Origin: Rhodothermales bacterium
GTDB taxonomy: Bacteria; Bacteroidota; Rhodothermia; Rhodothermales; Bin80
Direction: 5' to 3'
Length of the DNA: 64,000 nt
NCBI GenBank assembly: GCA_028278205.1
Contig: JANQES010000143.1
Location: 1-64,000, forward strand
Shown here: piece by piece, positions 49,426 to 58,228 of the stretch
Layout of the letters: every line of letters starts with the position of its first letter
How positions within the stretch are numbered: the first letter of the stretch is position 1
Made by a program: the position numbers and the translations under genes
Notes under the pieces: model-generated
Seen by the model: only the letters and a program-made list of their open reading frames with translations
Databases searched by the model: none
What the model was told of the DNA's origin: nothing

Positions 49426-49445
49426 AGACGTTACATGTAACGTCT
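49426..49445. repeat. Perfect 20-base palindrome between ilvB and ilvN
   Basis: AGACGTTACATGTAACGTCT is its own reverse complement. It lies 13 bases after the ilvB stop. Its form resembles AGACGTTGCATGCAACGTCT-type palindromes I recall from cyanobacterial intergenic DNA. Confidence 0.85.
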
Positions 49446-49451
49446 CTACGG

Positions 49452-50087
49452 ATGGCACAAGCGCATTCGTCCACACCTAAAAAATCCAAACCGATGCCCG
49501 ACACCCTGATCCTCACCCCGCAGCAGATCATCCGCAAGAAAGCGGCCGGCGAACCTGTTGAGCCGAACGAGGAAGAACTGATCCACCAGCATACCATCAC
49601 GGTGCTGGTCGAGAACACCATCGGCGCGCTCATTCGCGTGGTCAATATGTTCTCGGCGCGCGGGTTCAACATCGAGAGCATTGCCGTGGGCGAGACGGAA
49701 GATCCGTCGGTCTCGCGCATGAACATCATCACGACGGGCAACGACCGCATCATCGCCCAGATCCTGCGCCAGCTTACCCGGCTCATCGACACCATCGAAG
49801 TCGAAGACCTGACCAACGAGGATTTCGTCGAGCGCGAGTTGTGCCTGCTCAAAGTGCGCTACAACGCCCAGACGCGAGCCGAGATTATGGACGTCAACAC
49901 CATCTTCCGAGGCCAGGTCGTAGACATCACGCCCTATGCGATGACGTTCGAATTGACCGGCCCGTCGAGCAAGATCGACGCGTTCATCAACATGATGCGG
50001 CCCCACGAGATCGTCGAAGTGGCGCGCAGCGGTCACGTCGCCATGAAGCGCAACCACGTCACGGCAACCGCAGGTGGGCGCGGATAG
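49452..50087 (+). CDS. ilvN: Acetolactate synthase small (regulatory) subunit IlvN
   Basis: 211 residues. The small subunit activates IlvB and gives valine feedback control. The ACT domain is visible (HTITVLVENTIGALIRVVNM, FSARGFNIESIAVGETEDPS), then the C-terminal regulatory domain (VERELCLLKVRYNAQTRAEI, MDVNTIFRGQVVDITPYAMT). The first 40 residues (KKAAGEPVEPNEEELIHQ) are extra; ATG 49494 is a second start candidate. The last residues ATAGGRG and the stop codon are encoded by the left arm of a ten-base-period hairpin that begins at about 50064. Confidence 0.94.
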   Translation: MAQAHSSTPKKSKPMPDTLILTPQQIIRKKAAGEPVEPNEEELIHQHTITVLVENTIGALIRVVNMFSARGFNIESIAVGETEDPSVSRMNIITTGNDRIIAQILRQLTRLIDTIEVEDLTNEDFVERELCLLKVRYNAQTRAEIMDVNTIFRGQVVDITPYAMTFELTGPSSKIDAFINMMRPHEIVEVARSGHVAMKRNHVTATAGGRG

Positions 50088-50150
50088 ACGCGGATGATCT
50101 ACGCACAACACAGCCCTATCTGCGCCCATCCGCGTCTATCTGCGGTTGCA
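50064..50150. repeat. Ten-base-period hairpin, GCAGATGGAC family, copy 2, overlapping the ilvN end
   Basis: The left arm GCAACCGCAGGTGGGCGCGG with ATAGACGCGGAT faces TATCTGCGCCCATCCGCGTC with TATCTGCGGTTGC (50117-50149). The arms match those at 28762-28861. The TAG in the left arm is the ilvN stop. Confidence 0.92.
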
Positions 50151-50178
50151 ATCAACGAACCACGAACCACGGACCAAC

Positions 50179-51201
50179 ATGAACGTCCATTACGAGGCAA
50201 ATCCTGCGATTATTCGCAGCAAGAAGGTGGCAGTCATCGGGTATGGCAGCCAGGGGCACGCCCACGCGCTAAACCTGCATGACAGCGGCGTCTCGGTCGC
50301 CGTCGGGTTGCGGGAAGGCTCGGCGTCGGCGGAGAAAGCGCGGGCCAAGGGGCTGCGCGTGATGAGCGTTGCCGAGGCATCGTCCTGGGGCGACGTGATC
50401 ATGATCCTCATTCCGGATCAACACCAGAAGCGCGTCTACGAGGCCGAGATTGCCGCCCACGTGCATCCGGGCAAGGCGCTGGGTTTCGGGCACGGCTTCA
50501 ACGTGCACTACGGTCAGATTGCGCCGCCGGAGGGCGTGGACGTGTTTATGGTGGCGCCGAAGTCGCCGGGGCATCTGGTGCGGCGCACCTTCGAAGAAGG
50601 CAACGGCACGCCCTGCCTCGTGGCCGTCGCGCAGGATGCTTCGGGCACGGCGCTCGACCTCGCCCTGAGCTATGCCGACGCCATCGGCGGCACCCGCGCC
50701 GGGGTCATCGAGACGAACTTTAAGGACGAGACCGAAACCGATCTCTTCGGCGAGCAGGCCGTGCTTTGCGGCGGCTCCGAAGCGCTCATCAAAGCCGGTT
50801 TCGAGACGCTCGTCGAAGCCGGCTATCCGGCAGAACTGGCGTACTTCGAGGTCTTGCACGAACTCAAGCTCATCGTCGATCTCTATTACGAAGGCGGGCT
50901 CGAATACATGAATTACTCGGTCAGCGATACCGCCGAGTATGGCAATTATTCGCGCGGCCCGCGTGTCATCGGCGAGCGTGTTAAGCAGGAGATGAAGAAG
51001 ATTCTCGGCGAGATCCAGTCCGGCGAATTTGCCAAGGAATGGATTGCCGAATGCGAATCCGGCTCGGCGCGTTTTCAGGAACTACGCGCGCAATCGAAGC
51101 AGCATCCCATCGAGACGGTGGGCAAGAAGCTGCGCAAGATGATGAGCTGGCTCCGTCCCAAGAAAGAAGCCGACACGGCGCAATCGCCGGTCGCTGTTTA
51201 G
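50179..51201 (+). CDS. ilvC: Ketol-acid reductoisomerase IlvC (class I)
   Basis: 340 residues. IlvC isomerises and reduces acetolactate or acetohydroxybutyrate with NADPH and Mg2+. The Rossmann fingerprint is VAVIGYGSQGHAHALNLHDS, with the specificity loop LREGSASAEKARAKG. The metal site lies in IETNFKDETETDLFGEQAVL and the closing helix FEVLHELKLIVDLYYEGGLE. The length (about 330-340) and absence of a second knotted domain show class I. ATG 50179 (MNVHYEANPAIIRSKKV) is favoured; the frame is open from 50146. Charged, flexible residues end the protein. Confidence 0.96.
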   Translation: MNVHYEANPAIIRSKKVAVIGYGSQGHAHALNLHDSGVSVAVGLREGSASAEKARAKGLRVMSVAEASSWGDVIMILIPDQHQKRVYEAEIAAHVHPGKALGFGHGFNVHYGQIAPPEGVDVFMVAPKSPGHLVRRTFEEGNGTPCLVAVAQDASGTALDLALSYADAIGGTRAGVIETNFKDETETDLFGEQAVLCGGSEALIKAGFETLVEAGYPAELAYFEVLHELKLIVDLYYEGGLEYMNYSVSDTAEYGNYSRGPRVIGERVKQEMKKILGEIQSGEFAKEWIAECESGSARFQELRAQSKQHPIETVGKKLRKMMSWLRPKKEADTAQSPVAV

Positions 51202-51290
51202 TGTTATAGTGTTATGGTGTTTGGGTGTTTTAGTTGTTTGAATCTAAAGCACTTAAATACTCAAATACTTGAGCACTAAAACACTCAAAC
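51201..51290. repeat. Octad hairpin, GTGTTTTA family, copy 3 (ilvC-leuB)
   Basis: The left arm steps GTGTTATA, GTGTTATG, GTGTTTGG, GTGTTTTA, followed by GTTGTTTGAATCTAAAGCAC. The right arm ends GAGCACTAAAACACTCAAAC. The pairing is longer and less exact than in the other copies. It begins at the last base of the ilvC stop codon. Confidence 0.85.
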
Positions 51291-51308
51291 TCCCAGCCAA
51301 ACAACCCC

Positions 51309-52403
51309 ATGCAACCCACCCAAACCTACCAGATCGCCGTGTTGCCGGGCGACGGGATCGGGCCTGAAGTGACGGACGAGGCAGTCCGGGTGCTTGAGGC
51401 TGCTGCCCCGGCGCACGGCTTCTCGCTAGCCTTCGAAACCTATCCCATCGGCGGCATTGCCATTGACCAGTATGGCGAGCCGTTGCCGGCGACGACGCTG
51501 GCCGCCTGCCGCGAAGCCGATGCCGTGCTGCTGGGCGCCGTCGGTGGTCCGAACTGGGATAACGAGACAGGCCCACGCCGGCCTGAGAGTGGGTTGCTGA
51601 AGCTGCGCAAAAGCCTCGGCGTCTACGCCAACCTGCGCCCGGTGACCGTGCCCGAAAGCCTGGCCGATGCCTCGCCGCTTCGCGCCGAACGCGTAGCCGG
51701 CACCGACGTGCTGATCGTCCGTGAGTTGACCGGCGGCATTTACTTCGGCCAACCGCGTGGGGTGCGGCATCACGTGTGGAAAAACACAGCCACCAACACG
51801 ATGAGCTACAGCGAACACGAAATAGCGCGCATCGCTCGCGTGGCCTTCACCTGGGCCGAGAAGCGGTCGGGGCGGGTTACGTCGGTCGATAAAGCCAACG
51901 TGTTGGAAGTCTCGCAGCTCTGGCGCGAGGTCGTCACGAAAGTGCAGCAGGACGAGTTTCCGCAGCTCGCGCTCGACCATCTGTACGTGGACAACGCGGC
52001 GATGCAACTCGTGCGCGGCCCTCGTCAGTTCGACGTGATCGTCACGGGCAACCTCTTTGGCGACATCCTGTCGGATCTGGCGGCGACGTTGCCGGGCTCG
52101 CTGGGGCTGTTGCCGTCGGCCAGCGTAGGCGGCTCGGTGGGGTTGTTCGAACCCGTCCACGGCAGCGCGCCGGACATCGTCGGGACCGGCAAAGCCAACC
52201 CGCTCGCGGCTATTCTCAGCGGCGCGATGCTGCTGGATGAACTGGGCGAAGGCGCAGCGGCGCAGGCCGTCCGGCACGGCGTAGACGCTGCGCTCGGCGC
52301 CGGGCTGCGCACGGCAGACCTCGGCGGCTCGGCCTCGACGGTCGAGATGAGCCAGGCTGTTGTAGACGCCGTGGCCGTCTCCCAAAACCACGTTCCCGCC
52401 TGA
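51309..52403 (+). CDS. leuB: 3-isopropylmalate dehydrogenase LeuB
   Basis: 364 residues. LeuB oxidatively decarboxylates 3-isopropylmalate to 2-oxoisocaproate with NAD+. Family sites: IAVLPGDGIGPEVTDEAVRV, AVGGPNWDNETGPRRPESGL, KLRKSLGVYANLRPVTVPES, REL-T-GGIYFGQPRG, VDKANVLEVSQLWREVVTKV and NLFGDILSDLAATLPGSLGL, with EPVHGSAPDIVGTGKANPLA. The residues support LeuB rather than isocitrate dehydrogenase. The start at 51309 is the only good ATG after the repeat. It is linked to leuA, leuC and leuD in one transcription direction. Confidence 0.95.
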   Translation: MQPTQTYQIAVLPGDGIGPEVTDEAVRVLEAAAPAHGFSLAFETYPIGGIAIDQYGEPLPATTLAACREADAVLLGAVGGPNWDNETGPRRPESGLLKLRKSLGVYANLRPVTVPESLADASPLRAERVAGTDVLIVRELTGGIYFGQPRGVRHHVWKNTATNTMSYSEHEIARIARVAFTWAEKRSGRVTSVDKANVLEVSQLWREVVTKVQQDEFPQLALDHLYVDNAAMQLVRGPRQFDVIVTGNLFGDILSDLAATLPGSLGLLPSASVGGSVGLFEPVHGSAPDIVGTGKANPLAAILSGAMLLDELGEGAAAQAVRHGVDAALGAGLRTADLGGSASTVEMSQAVVDAVAVSQNHVPA

Positions 52404-52559
52404 ATAACCTTCCTTAAGACGAATATGCACGGTATGAAAAAACAACGACTTAGCAAGCGTCCGGTTTGTGTGTGATCGATCGAGAAGAGATGCGAACCGG
52501 GCGCTGTACGACGGGCTCCCGCTTTCACCAGGCATATTCAACGAACATCGTCTTTCTTC

Positions 52560-54173
52560 ATGAGCAACGAACGCGTTATCATTTTCGACACCACGCTGCG
52601 CGACGGCGAACAAGCGCCCGGCGCAGCAATGACCATCAATGAAAAGCTGCGCATCGCGCATCAACTCGCGCGGCTGAAGGTCGACGTCATCGAGGCTGGT
52701 TTCCCGATCTCTTCGCCGGCACAGTTCGAGGCTGTGCAGCGCATCGCCAAAGAGGTCGAGGGGCCGGTGATCTGCGGGCTTGCCCGCGCCGTCGAGGACG
52801 ACGTCCGGGCTGCCGGCGAGGCGCTCATCACAGGCACGAAGACGCGCATCCACACCTTTATCGCCACCAGCGACATCCACATCAACGCCAAATTCGGCGA
52901 CGACCGGTTTGGCAAGACCATGGAGGAGAAGCGCCAGACGATCCTTCGCATGACCGACGAGGCTGTCCGCCTGGCGCGCACCTACACCAACGACGTCGAG
53001 TTCAGCGCCGAAGATGCCGGGCGCACCGATCTCGATTTTCTGTGCGAGGTGGTGGCCGTAGCTTCGGCTGCCGGCGCCACGACGATCAACATCCCCGACA
53101 CGACGGGCTACTGCGTGCCGAAGGAATACGCCGAGCTTTTTCGCATGGCACGCGAACGGTGCGGCCTGCCCGAGCACGTGATCCTCTCGACGCACTGCCA
53201 CGACGACCTGGGGCTGGCCGTGGCGAACTCGCTCGCTGGTGTTTTGGCCGGCGCGCGGCAGATCGAATGCACCATCAACGGCATCGGGGAGCGGGCCGGC
53301 AACGCCTCGCTCGAAGAAGTGGTGATGGCGCTCAAGGTGCGGTCGGGGCGTTTCGGGCTCGACACGGGCATCAACACCCCGCTGTTGACCGAGACCAGCA
53401 AGATGGTCTCGATAGCGACGGGCTTTATGGTGCCGCCGAACAAAGCCGTCGTGGGCGGCAATGCCTTCAGCCACGAGGCGGGCATCCACCAGCACGGCGT
53501 GCTCAAGAGCCGCGAGACCTACGAGATCATGAAGGCCGAGGACGTCGGGCAGGAGGCTGAGGCCATCCGGCTGGGGCGGCATTCGGGCCGGCACGGGTTG
53601 TTCAACCGGCTGGAGAAGCTAGGCGTATTCGTCGGCGACGAGCAAAAACAGGAGGTCTATCAAAAGTTTGTGGACCTCGCCGACCGCAAGAAGGAGATCT
53701 ACGACGAAGACCTGCTTCACCTCGTCGAGGATGCCAGAGCCAAAGCCCGGACGAACCATTATCGCCTCGATCAGATGCACGTCTCGTCGGGGACGGGCCG
53801 CGAACCCAGGGCCGAGGTGCTGGTCTATCACCACGCCACCGATGTAGCGCAAAAGGAAGTGGCCGACGGCGACGGGCCGGTCGATGCGATCTATAAAGCC
53901 ATCGATCAGGCCACCGGCAGCCACCACGACCTGATCAGCTACTCGATCCGGTCGGTCTCGGAAGGCGCCGATGCGATGGGCGAGGTGACGGTGCTCATCA
54001 GCGACGGCGGCGCCTACTTCCGGGGCCTCGCGCGTAGCACCGACGTCTTGCAAGCCTCCGCCGACGCCTACGTCGAAGCGCTCAATCAACTCGAAGCCTT
54101 CCGCACCGAGGAAAAGAGCGTCGCCTTCGTGGGCAACGGCATTATGCAATCTTTTCAAGGAGGGATCGCCTAG
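52560..54173 (+). CDS. leuA: 2-isopropylmalate synthase LeuA
   Basis: 537 residues. LeuA joins acetyl-CoA to 2-oxoisovalerate, the first step of the leucine branch. The catalytic barrel starts with IIFDTTLRDGEQAPGAAMTI and contains the HxH metal site in VILSTHCHDDLGLAVANSLA, then GIGERAGNASLEEVVMALKV. The C-terminal allosteric domain (residues about 390-520) has RLDQMHVSSGTGREPRAEVL and HHDLISYSIRSVSEGADAMG, where leucine inhibits in the family. The preceding 156-base gap from leuB shows no repeat. Length and motif order are normal. Confidence 0.95.
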   Translation: MSNERVIIFDTTLRDGEQAPGAAMTINEKLRIAHQLARLKVDVIEAGFPISSPAQFEAVQRIAKEVEGPVICGLARAVEDDVRAAGEALITGTKTRIHTFIATSDIHINAKFGDDRFGKTMEEKRQTILRMTDEAVRLARTYTNDVEFSAEDAGRTDLDFLCEVVAVASAAGATTINIPDTTGYCVPKEYAELFRMARERCGLPEHVILSTHCHDDLGLAVANSLAGVLAGARQIECTINGIGERAGNASLEEVVMALKVRSGRFGLDTGINTPLLTETSKMVSIATGFMVPPNKAVVGGNAFSHEAGIHQHGVLKSRETYEIMKAEDVGQEAEAIRLGRHSGRHGLFNRLEKLGVFVGDEQKQEVYQKFVDLADRKKEIYDEDLLHLVEDARAKARTNHYRLDQMHVSSGTGREPRAEVLVYHHATDVAQKEVADGDGPVDAIYKAIDQATGSHHDLISYSIRSVSEGADAMGEVTVLISDGGAYFRGLARSTDVLQASADAYVEALNQLEAFRTEEKSVAFVGNGIMQSFQGGIA

Positions 54174-54174
54174 T

Positions 54175-54271
54175 TTGAGAAAGGGAGAGAGGGTGAGAGG
54201 GAGAGGTTTTTAATCTCAACCTTTTCCAGGCTCTCTCACCCTCTCTTCCTTGCGCCCTTTCACCCTTTCCC
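54175..54271. repeat. GAGAGGG-type inverted repeat between leuA and leuC
   Basis: The left arm is GAGAAAGGGAGAGAGGGTGA with GAGGGAGAGG. The right arm holds CTCTCTCACCCTCTCTTCCT and CCCTTTCACCCTTTCCC. The purine/pyrimidine arms pair well with short breaks. It fills the gap and ends seven bases before the leuC ATG. Confidence 0.85.
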
Positions 54272-54277
54272 AAAACA

Positions 54278-55576
54278 ATGAGCATGACGATCACGGAGAA
54301 GATTTTAGCGAAGCACGCCGGGCGTGACCGTGTGGCACCGGGTGAGAACATCTGGATCGACGTAGACATCCTGATGACGCACGACGTCTGCGGGCCGCCT
54401 ACCATCGATATCTTCAAACGCGAGTTTGGGGCCGACGCCGTCGTGTGGGATCGCGATAAAGTGGTCATCATGCCCGACCATTACATCTTCACGACCAACC
54501 ACCACGCCAACCGCAACGTCCGGGTCATCCGCGAGTTTGCGCACGAGCAGGACTTGCCGCATTTCTACGACGTGGGCACGCCGCGTTACAAGGGCGTCTG
54601 CCACGTGGCGCTGGCCGAAGAGGGCTTCAACCGGCCCGGCTCGGTGCTCATCGGCACCGACAGCCACACCTGCACGTCGGGCGCCTTCGGGCTGTTTTCG
54701 ACAGGCGTGGGCAACACCGATGCGGCGCTGATCATGGGCACGGGCAAGATCTGGGTGAAAGTGCCGGAGACGATGAAGTTCATCTTCGAAGGCACGCTGC
54801 CGCCGTATCTGATGGCCAAAGACCTGATCCTGGCCGTCATCGGAGACATCGGCTGCGACGGCGCGACGTACCGCGCCATGGAGTTCGACGGCGAGGCGGT
54901 CTACGACCTGTCGATGCAGGAGCGGATGACGCTTACCAACATGGCCATCGAGGCCGGCGGCAAAAACGGGATCATCGCCCCGGACGAGACGACCCTCGCC
55001 TACGTCCGCGCCCGCACCGACGCCGCCTTCGAAACCGTCTTCAGCGACCCCGATGCGCGCTATCATTCGGTGTACGAATACGACGTCTCGACGATGGAGC
55101 CTGTCGTGGCCAAACCGCACCGGCCCGACAACAAAGCCAAAGTCAGCGAGGTCGCCGGCACCCGCCTCGACCGGGCGTACGTAGGCAGTTGCACCGGCGG
55201 CAAGCTCGAAGACTTTGAGGCGGCCGCCCGCATCCTCAAAGGCCAGGAAGTCGTCATCGACACCTACATCGTGCCGGCGACCACCGAGATCGGCCAGGCG
55301 CTGCACACGACGGAGATAGACGGCGTCTCGCTCCACGATATCTTTTCGAACGCCGGCTGCAAGCTCGGCCAGGCAAGCTGCGCCGCCTGCCTCGGCGGCC
55401 CGCCCGACACGTTCGGTCGGACGCACGACACCGAGGTAGTCATCTCGACGACCAACCGCAACTTCCCCGGTCGGATGGGCTCGAAGCAGGCCTCGGTCTA
55501 TCTGGCCTCGCCGCTGACCGTGGCGGCCTCGGCGCTCTCCGGTGTGATTACGGATCCGAGGGAAGTTTTGGTTTGA
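54278..55576 (+). CDS. leuC: 3-isopropylmalate dehydratase large subunit LeuC
   Basis: 432 residues. LeuC and LeuD form the [4Fe-4S] isomerase that converts 2- to 3-isopropylmalate. Substrate and cluster sites: IGTDSHTCTSGAFGLFSTGV, YVGSCTGGKLEDFEAAARIL and GQASCAACLGG with the three ligand Cys. The size of about 430 rather than 465 residues and GDIGCDGATYRAMEFDGEAV indicate the HacA/archaeal-type LeuC subfamily rather than the enteric type. Two alternative starts at MSMTITEKIL are equivalent. The separate small subunit follows. All cluster Cys are present, so it should be active. Confidence 0.93.
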   Translation: MSMTITEKILAKHAGRDRVAPGENIWIDVDILMTHDVCGPPTIDIFKREFGADAVVWDRDKVVIMPDHYIFTTNHHANRNVRVIREFAHEQDLPHFYDVGTPRYKGVCHVALAEEGFNRPGSVLIGTDSHTCTSGAFGLFSTGVGNTDAALIMGTGKIWVKVPETMKFIFEGTLPPYLMAKDLILAVIGDIGCDGATYRAMEFDGEAVYDLSMQERMTLTNMAIEAGGKNGIIAPDETTLAYVRARTDAAFETVFSDPDARYHSVYEYDVSTMEPVVAKPHRPDNKAKVSEVAGTRLDRAYVGSCTGGKLEDFEAAARILKGQEVVIDTYIVPATTEIGQALHTTEIDGVSLHDIFSNAGCKLGQASCAACLGGPPDTFGRTHDTEVVISTTNRNFPGRMGSKQASVYLASPLTVAASALSGVITDPREVLV

Positions 55577-55654
55577 GTCGGAGAGCCGGAGAATCGGAGA
55601 GTCGGGGAAGAAAAGACATCTCCGACTCCCCGGCTCTTAGACTCCCCGACTCCT
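55575..55654. repeat. Octad hairpin, CCGACTC family (leuC-leuD)
   Basis: GAGTCGGAGAGCCGGAGAAT with CGGAGAGTCGGGG steps by eight bases. The right arm is CTCCGACTCCCCGGCTCTTA with GACTCCCCGACTCC. It starts inside the leuC stop codon. A related solitary arm is at 22748. Confidence 0.88.
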
Positions 55655-55699
55655 AATGCCCTTTTCCGACCGGCACAATCTCACGATCTACCCACAACC

Positions 55700-56266
55700 A
55701 TGAAAGAAATTATCCGCGGCCTCGCTTACGTCGTTGGTGAGGCCATCGATACGGACCAGATTATCCCGGCTGAGCATCTGGTGTACAGCCTGAAGAAGCC
55801 GGACGAGCGCAAGATGTACGGGCGCTTTGCCATGAGCGGGGTGCCGGCAGCAGGCCAGGGGCTGCCGTTCGGCAACCGGCCTTTTACCGAGCCGGATGCT
55901 TACAAGAGTGAATACACCATCGTCATTGGCGGCGGTAATTTCGGATGCGGTTCTTCGCGCGAGCATGCGCCGTTTGCGTTGAGGGAAGCCGGCGCCGAGG
56001 CGGTCGTGGCCGAGAGCTTCGCCCGCATCTTCTACCGCAACGCCATCGACGGCGGTTTCGTCGTGCCGTTCGAATCGCGCGTCAAGCTCAACGAACGCAT
56101 CCGCACCGGCGATGACCTCGAACTCGACACAAGCCTGGGTAAACTGACCAACCACACCACGGGCGAGGAATTCCTCCTCAACCCGCTCGGCGATGTAGCC
56201 GATATCCTCAAAGCGGGCAATGTGTTTGAATATGCACGGCAGGCGGGGTTGATGCCTGCAAGCTAG
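55700..56266 (+). CDS. leuD: 3-isopropylmalate dehydratase small subunit LeuD
   Basis: 188 residues, the swivel domain partner of LeuC. Signature segments: AIDTDQIIPAEHLVYSLKKP near the start, VIGGGNFGCGSSREHAPFAL in the middle and SFARIFYRNAIDGGFVVPFE. A short C-terminal helix closes the protein (DILKAGNVFEYARQAGLMPA). The HacB/LeuD-type length fits the neighbouring LeuC subfamily. It is separated from leuC by the octad hairpin and from cimA by a long composite repeat. No sign of truncation. Confidence 0.94.
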   Translation: MKEIIRGLAYVVGEAIDTDQIIPAEHLVYSLKKPDERKMYGRFAMSGVPAAGQGLPFGNRPFTEPDAYKSEYTIVIGGGNFGCGSSREHAPFALREAGAEAVVAESFARIFYRNAIDGGFVVPFESRVKLNERIRTGDDLELDTSLGKLTNHTTGEEFLLNPLGDVADILKAGNVFEYARQAGLMPAS

Positions 56267-56275
56267 CGCTTGCAG

Positions 56276-56440
56276 GGTGGTCATTGGCTCGCCTTCGGCT
56301 CGCGTCAATTGTTCGCTTCGCTCACGGTCAGTTGGCTCGCTTCGCTCGCCGTCATTTGTTGTCAAGTTCGACAAAGACAATCAATGACGCGCCGCAGGCG
56401 CAATTGACGCACGCGAAGCGTGCAAATGACGCGAAGCAAA
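56276..56440. repeat. GTCATTG-type composite repeat, copy 2 (leuD-cimA)
   Basis: It has GTCATTGG, GTCAATTG and GTCATTTG units separated by small palindromes such as TCGCCTTCGGCTCGCG. The centre ATTTGTTGTCAAGTTCGACA with AAGACAATCAATGAC matches the centre of the copy at 37072-37240. Together with its flanks it occupies almost the whole 231-base gap. Confidence 0.75.
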
Positions 56441-56497
56441 TGACGCGGGGCGTATGACCCAACGCGAAAAGGCATCGGAATCAAACCAACCGACATC

Positions 56498-58132
56498 ATG
56501 AACGCCCTCAACATCGAACTCTTCGACACGACGCTCCGCGACGGCACGCAGGGCGAACACGTCACGCTTTCGGTGGCCGACAAGCTGCGCATTGCGCGCC
56601 GGTTGGACGCTTTTGGCATTGACGTGATTGAGGGCGGATGGCCGGGGTCGAATCCGAAAGACTATGCCTTTTTCGAACAGGCGCAAGGCGCTGCGTGGCA
56701 GCATGCCCAGATCTGCGCCTTCGGCTCGACGCGCCGCAGCGGCAACCCGCCCGATGAGGATTTCAACCTCCGCTGCCTGCTCGAAGCCGAGACGCCCACC
56801 GTGTCGATCTTCGGCAAAAGCTGGACGCTCCACGCCCGCGTAGCCCTCGGCGTGAGCCTCGACGAAAACCTTGACATGATTGCCTCGTCGGTGGCGTTTC
56901 TGAAGGCTAACGGCAAGCGCGTCATCTACGACGCCGAGCATTTCTTCGACGGTTACAAAGACAATCCGGCCTATGCATTGTCTACCCTGCGCGCTGCCGC
57001 CGAGGCCGGGGCCGACATCCTTTGTCTGTGCGATACCAACGGCGGCACGCTGCCCGGCGAAATGCAGCGCATCGTGACGGAGATCTGCGGGCAATTCGAC
57101 CAGACCATCGGCATCCACGCGCACAACGACGGCGGCTGTGCTGTGGCCAACACGCTGGTGGCCGTCGAAGCCGGCGCCCGCCACGTGCAGGGCACCATCA
57201 ACGGCATCGGCGAGCGCACCGGCAACGCCGATCTGTGCGCCGTCATCGCCAATTTGCAACTCAAGATGAGCTATGCCTGCGTCGAGCCGGAGTGCCTCGC
57301 CACGCTGGCCGACCTGTCGCATTTTGTCGATGAGGTGGCGAATCTCGTGCCGGTAGACCGGGCGCCGTACGTTGGGCGGAGCGCGTTCGCCCACAAAGGC
57401 GGCATCCACGTCTCGGCGGTGATGAAAGACCCGCGTGCTTACGAACACCTCGAACCGGAGCAGGTGGGCAACAAGCGGCGCGTGCTGGTCTCGGACCTCT
57501 CGGGCCAGAGCAACGTGCGCTACAAAGCCCAGGAGTTCGGCATCACGCTCAACGGCAAAGACGAAGCGCGCCGGGCCGTCGAACGCATCAAAGAACTCGA
57601 ACACTTCGGCTACGAATTTCAGGGCGCCGAGGCCTCGTTCGAGTTGCTCCTGCGGACGATTCAGGGGGCGCATACCGACTTTTTTTCGCTGGATCGCCTG
57701 CGCGTGCGCAGCGAACAGGGCGAGACCGGCGAGGCCTTCTCCGAGGCGACCGTCGCCGTGCGCGTGCAGGGGCATCGCGAACTGGCCGTGGCCGAGGGCG
57801 TCGGGCCGGTCGATGCGCTTTCGCAGGCGTTGCACAAGGCGCTGTGCCGGTCGTATCCGCGCCTGGAGGCTGTCCGCCTGGCCGATTACAAGGTGCGTGT
57901 GCTTAATCCCGAAGACGCCACCGCCGCCGTCGTGCGTGTGCTCATCGAACATCACGACACCGACGGCGAGCATAGCTGGCACACCGTCGGCGTCTCGGCC
58001 AACATCCTGGAGGCAAGCTGGCAAGCCTTGGCCGACGGCATCCGGTACTATCTCTTCCACACGACGGCCCATCAGCCGGAGACATCTGCCGAGCAGCCGG
58101 CGACCCTCGCGATTTCGGAGGCGGGAGCCTGA
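56498..58132 (+). CDS. cimA: (R)-citramalate synthase CimA
   Basis: 544 residues. CimA condenses acetyl-CoA and pyruvate to citramalate, feeding a threonine-independent route to 2-oxobutyrate and isoleucine via LeuCD and LeuB. The barrel starts IELFDTTLRDGTQGEHVTLS. Family features: GWPGSNPKDYAFFEQAQ, TVSIFGKSWTLHARVALGVS, LCDTNGGTLPGEMQRIV and IGIHAHNDGGCAVANTLVAV with the HxH metal site. LeuA would read differently at these points, so CimA is preferred. The C-terminal allosteric domain is present. It completes the leu-type operon. Confidence 0.93.
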   Translation: MNALNIELFDTTLRDGTQGEHVTLSVADKLRIARRLDAFGIDVIEGGWPGSNPKDYAFFEQAQGAAWQHAQICAFGSTRRSGNPPDEDFNLRCLLEAETPTVSIFGKSWTLHARVALGVSLDENLDMIASSVAFLKANGKRVIYDAEHFFDGYKDNPAYALSTLRAAAEAGADILCLCDTNGGTLPGEMQRIVTEICGQFDQTIGIHAHNDGGCAVANTLVAVEAGARHVQGTINGIGERTGNADLCAVIANLQLKMSYACVEPECLATLADLSHFVDEVANLVPVDRAPYVGRSAFAHKGGIHVSAVMKDPRAYEHLEPEQVGNKRRVLVSDLSGQSNVRYKAQEFGITLNGKDEARRAVERIKELEHFGYEFQGAEASFELLLRTIQGAHTDFFSLDRLRVRSEQGETGEAFSEATVAVRVQGHRELAVAEGVGPVDALSQALHKALCRSYPRLEAVRLADYKVRVLNPEDATAAVVRVLIEHHDTDGEHSWHTVGVSANILEASWQALADGIRYYLFHTTAHQPETSAEQPATLAISEAGA

Positions 58133-58136
58133 GGGG

Positions 58137-58223
58137 GTGTTGAAGTGTTTGAGTGTTCCCGTGTTTTAGTTCTTCTGAAATCATCCCACTAAAACACTAA
58201 AAACACCATAACACTTGAACACC
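58137..58223. repeat. Octad hairpin, GTGTTTTA family, copy 4
   Basis: The left arm is GTGTTGAAGTGTTTGAGTGT with TCCCGTGTTTTA; the loop is GTTCTTCTGAAATCATCCC. The right arm ACTAAAACACTAAAAACACC continues to ATAACACTTGAACACC. The loop resembles those of copies 1 and 2. It ends five bases before the next ATG. Confidence 0.92.
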
Positions 58224-58228
58224 ACCCG

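Noticed and set aside
52425..52475. 16-codon ORF before leuA as a leader peptide
   Set aside because: It has only one Leu and no Leu run, and no terminator follows, so it is not a leucine leader.
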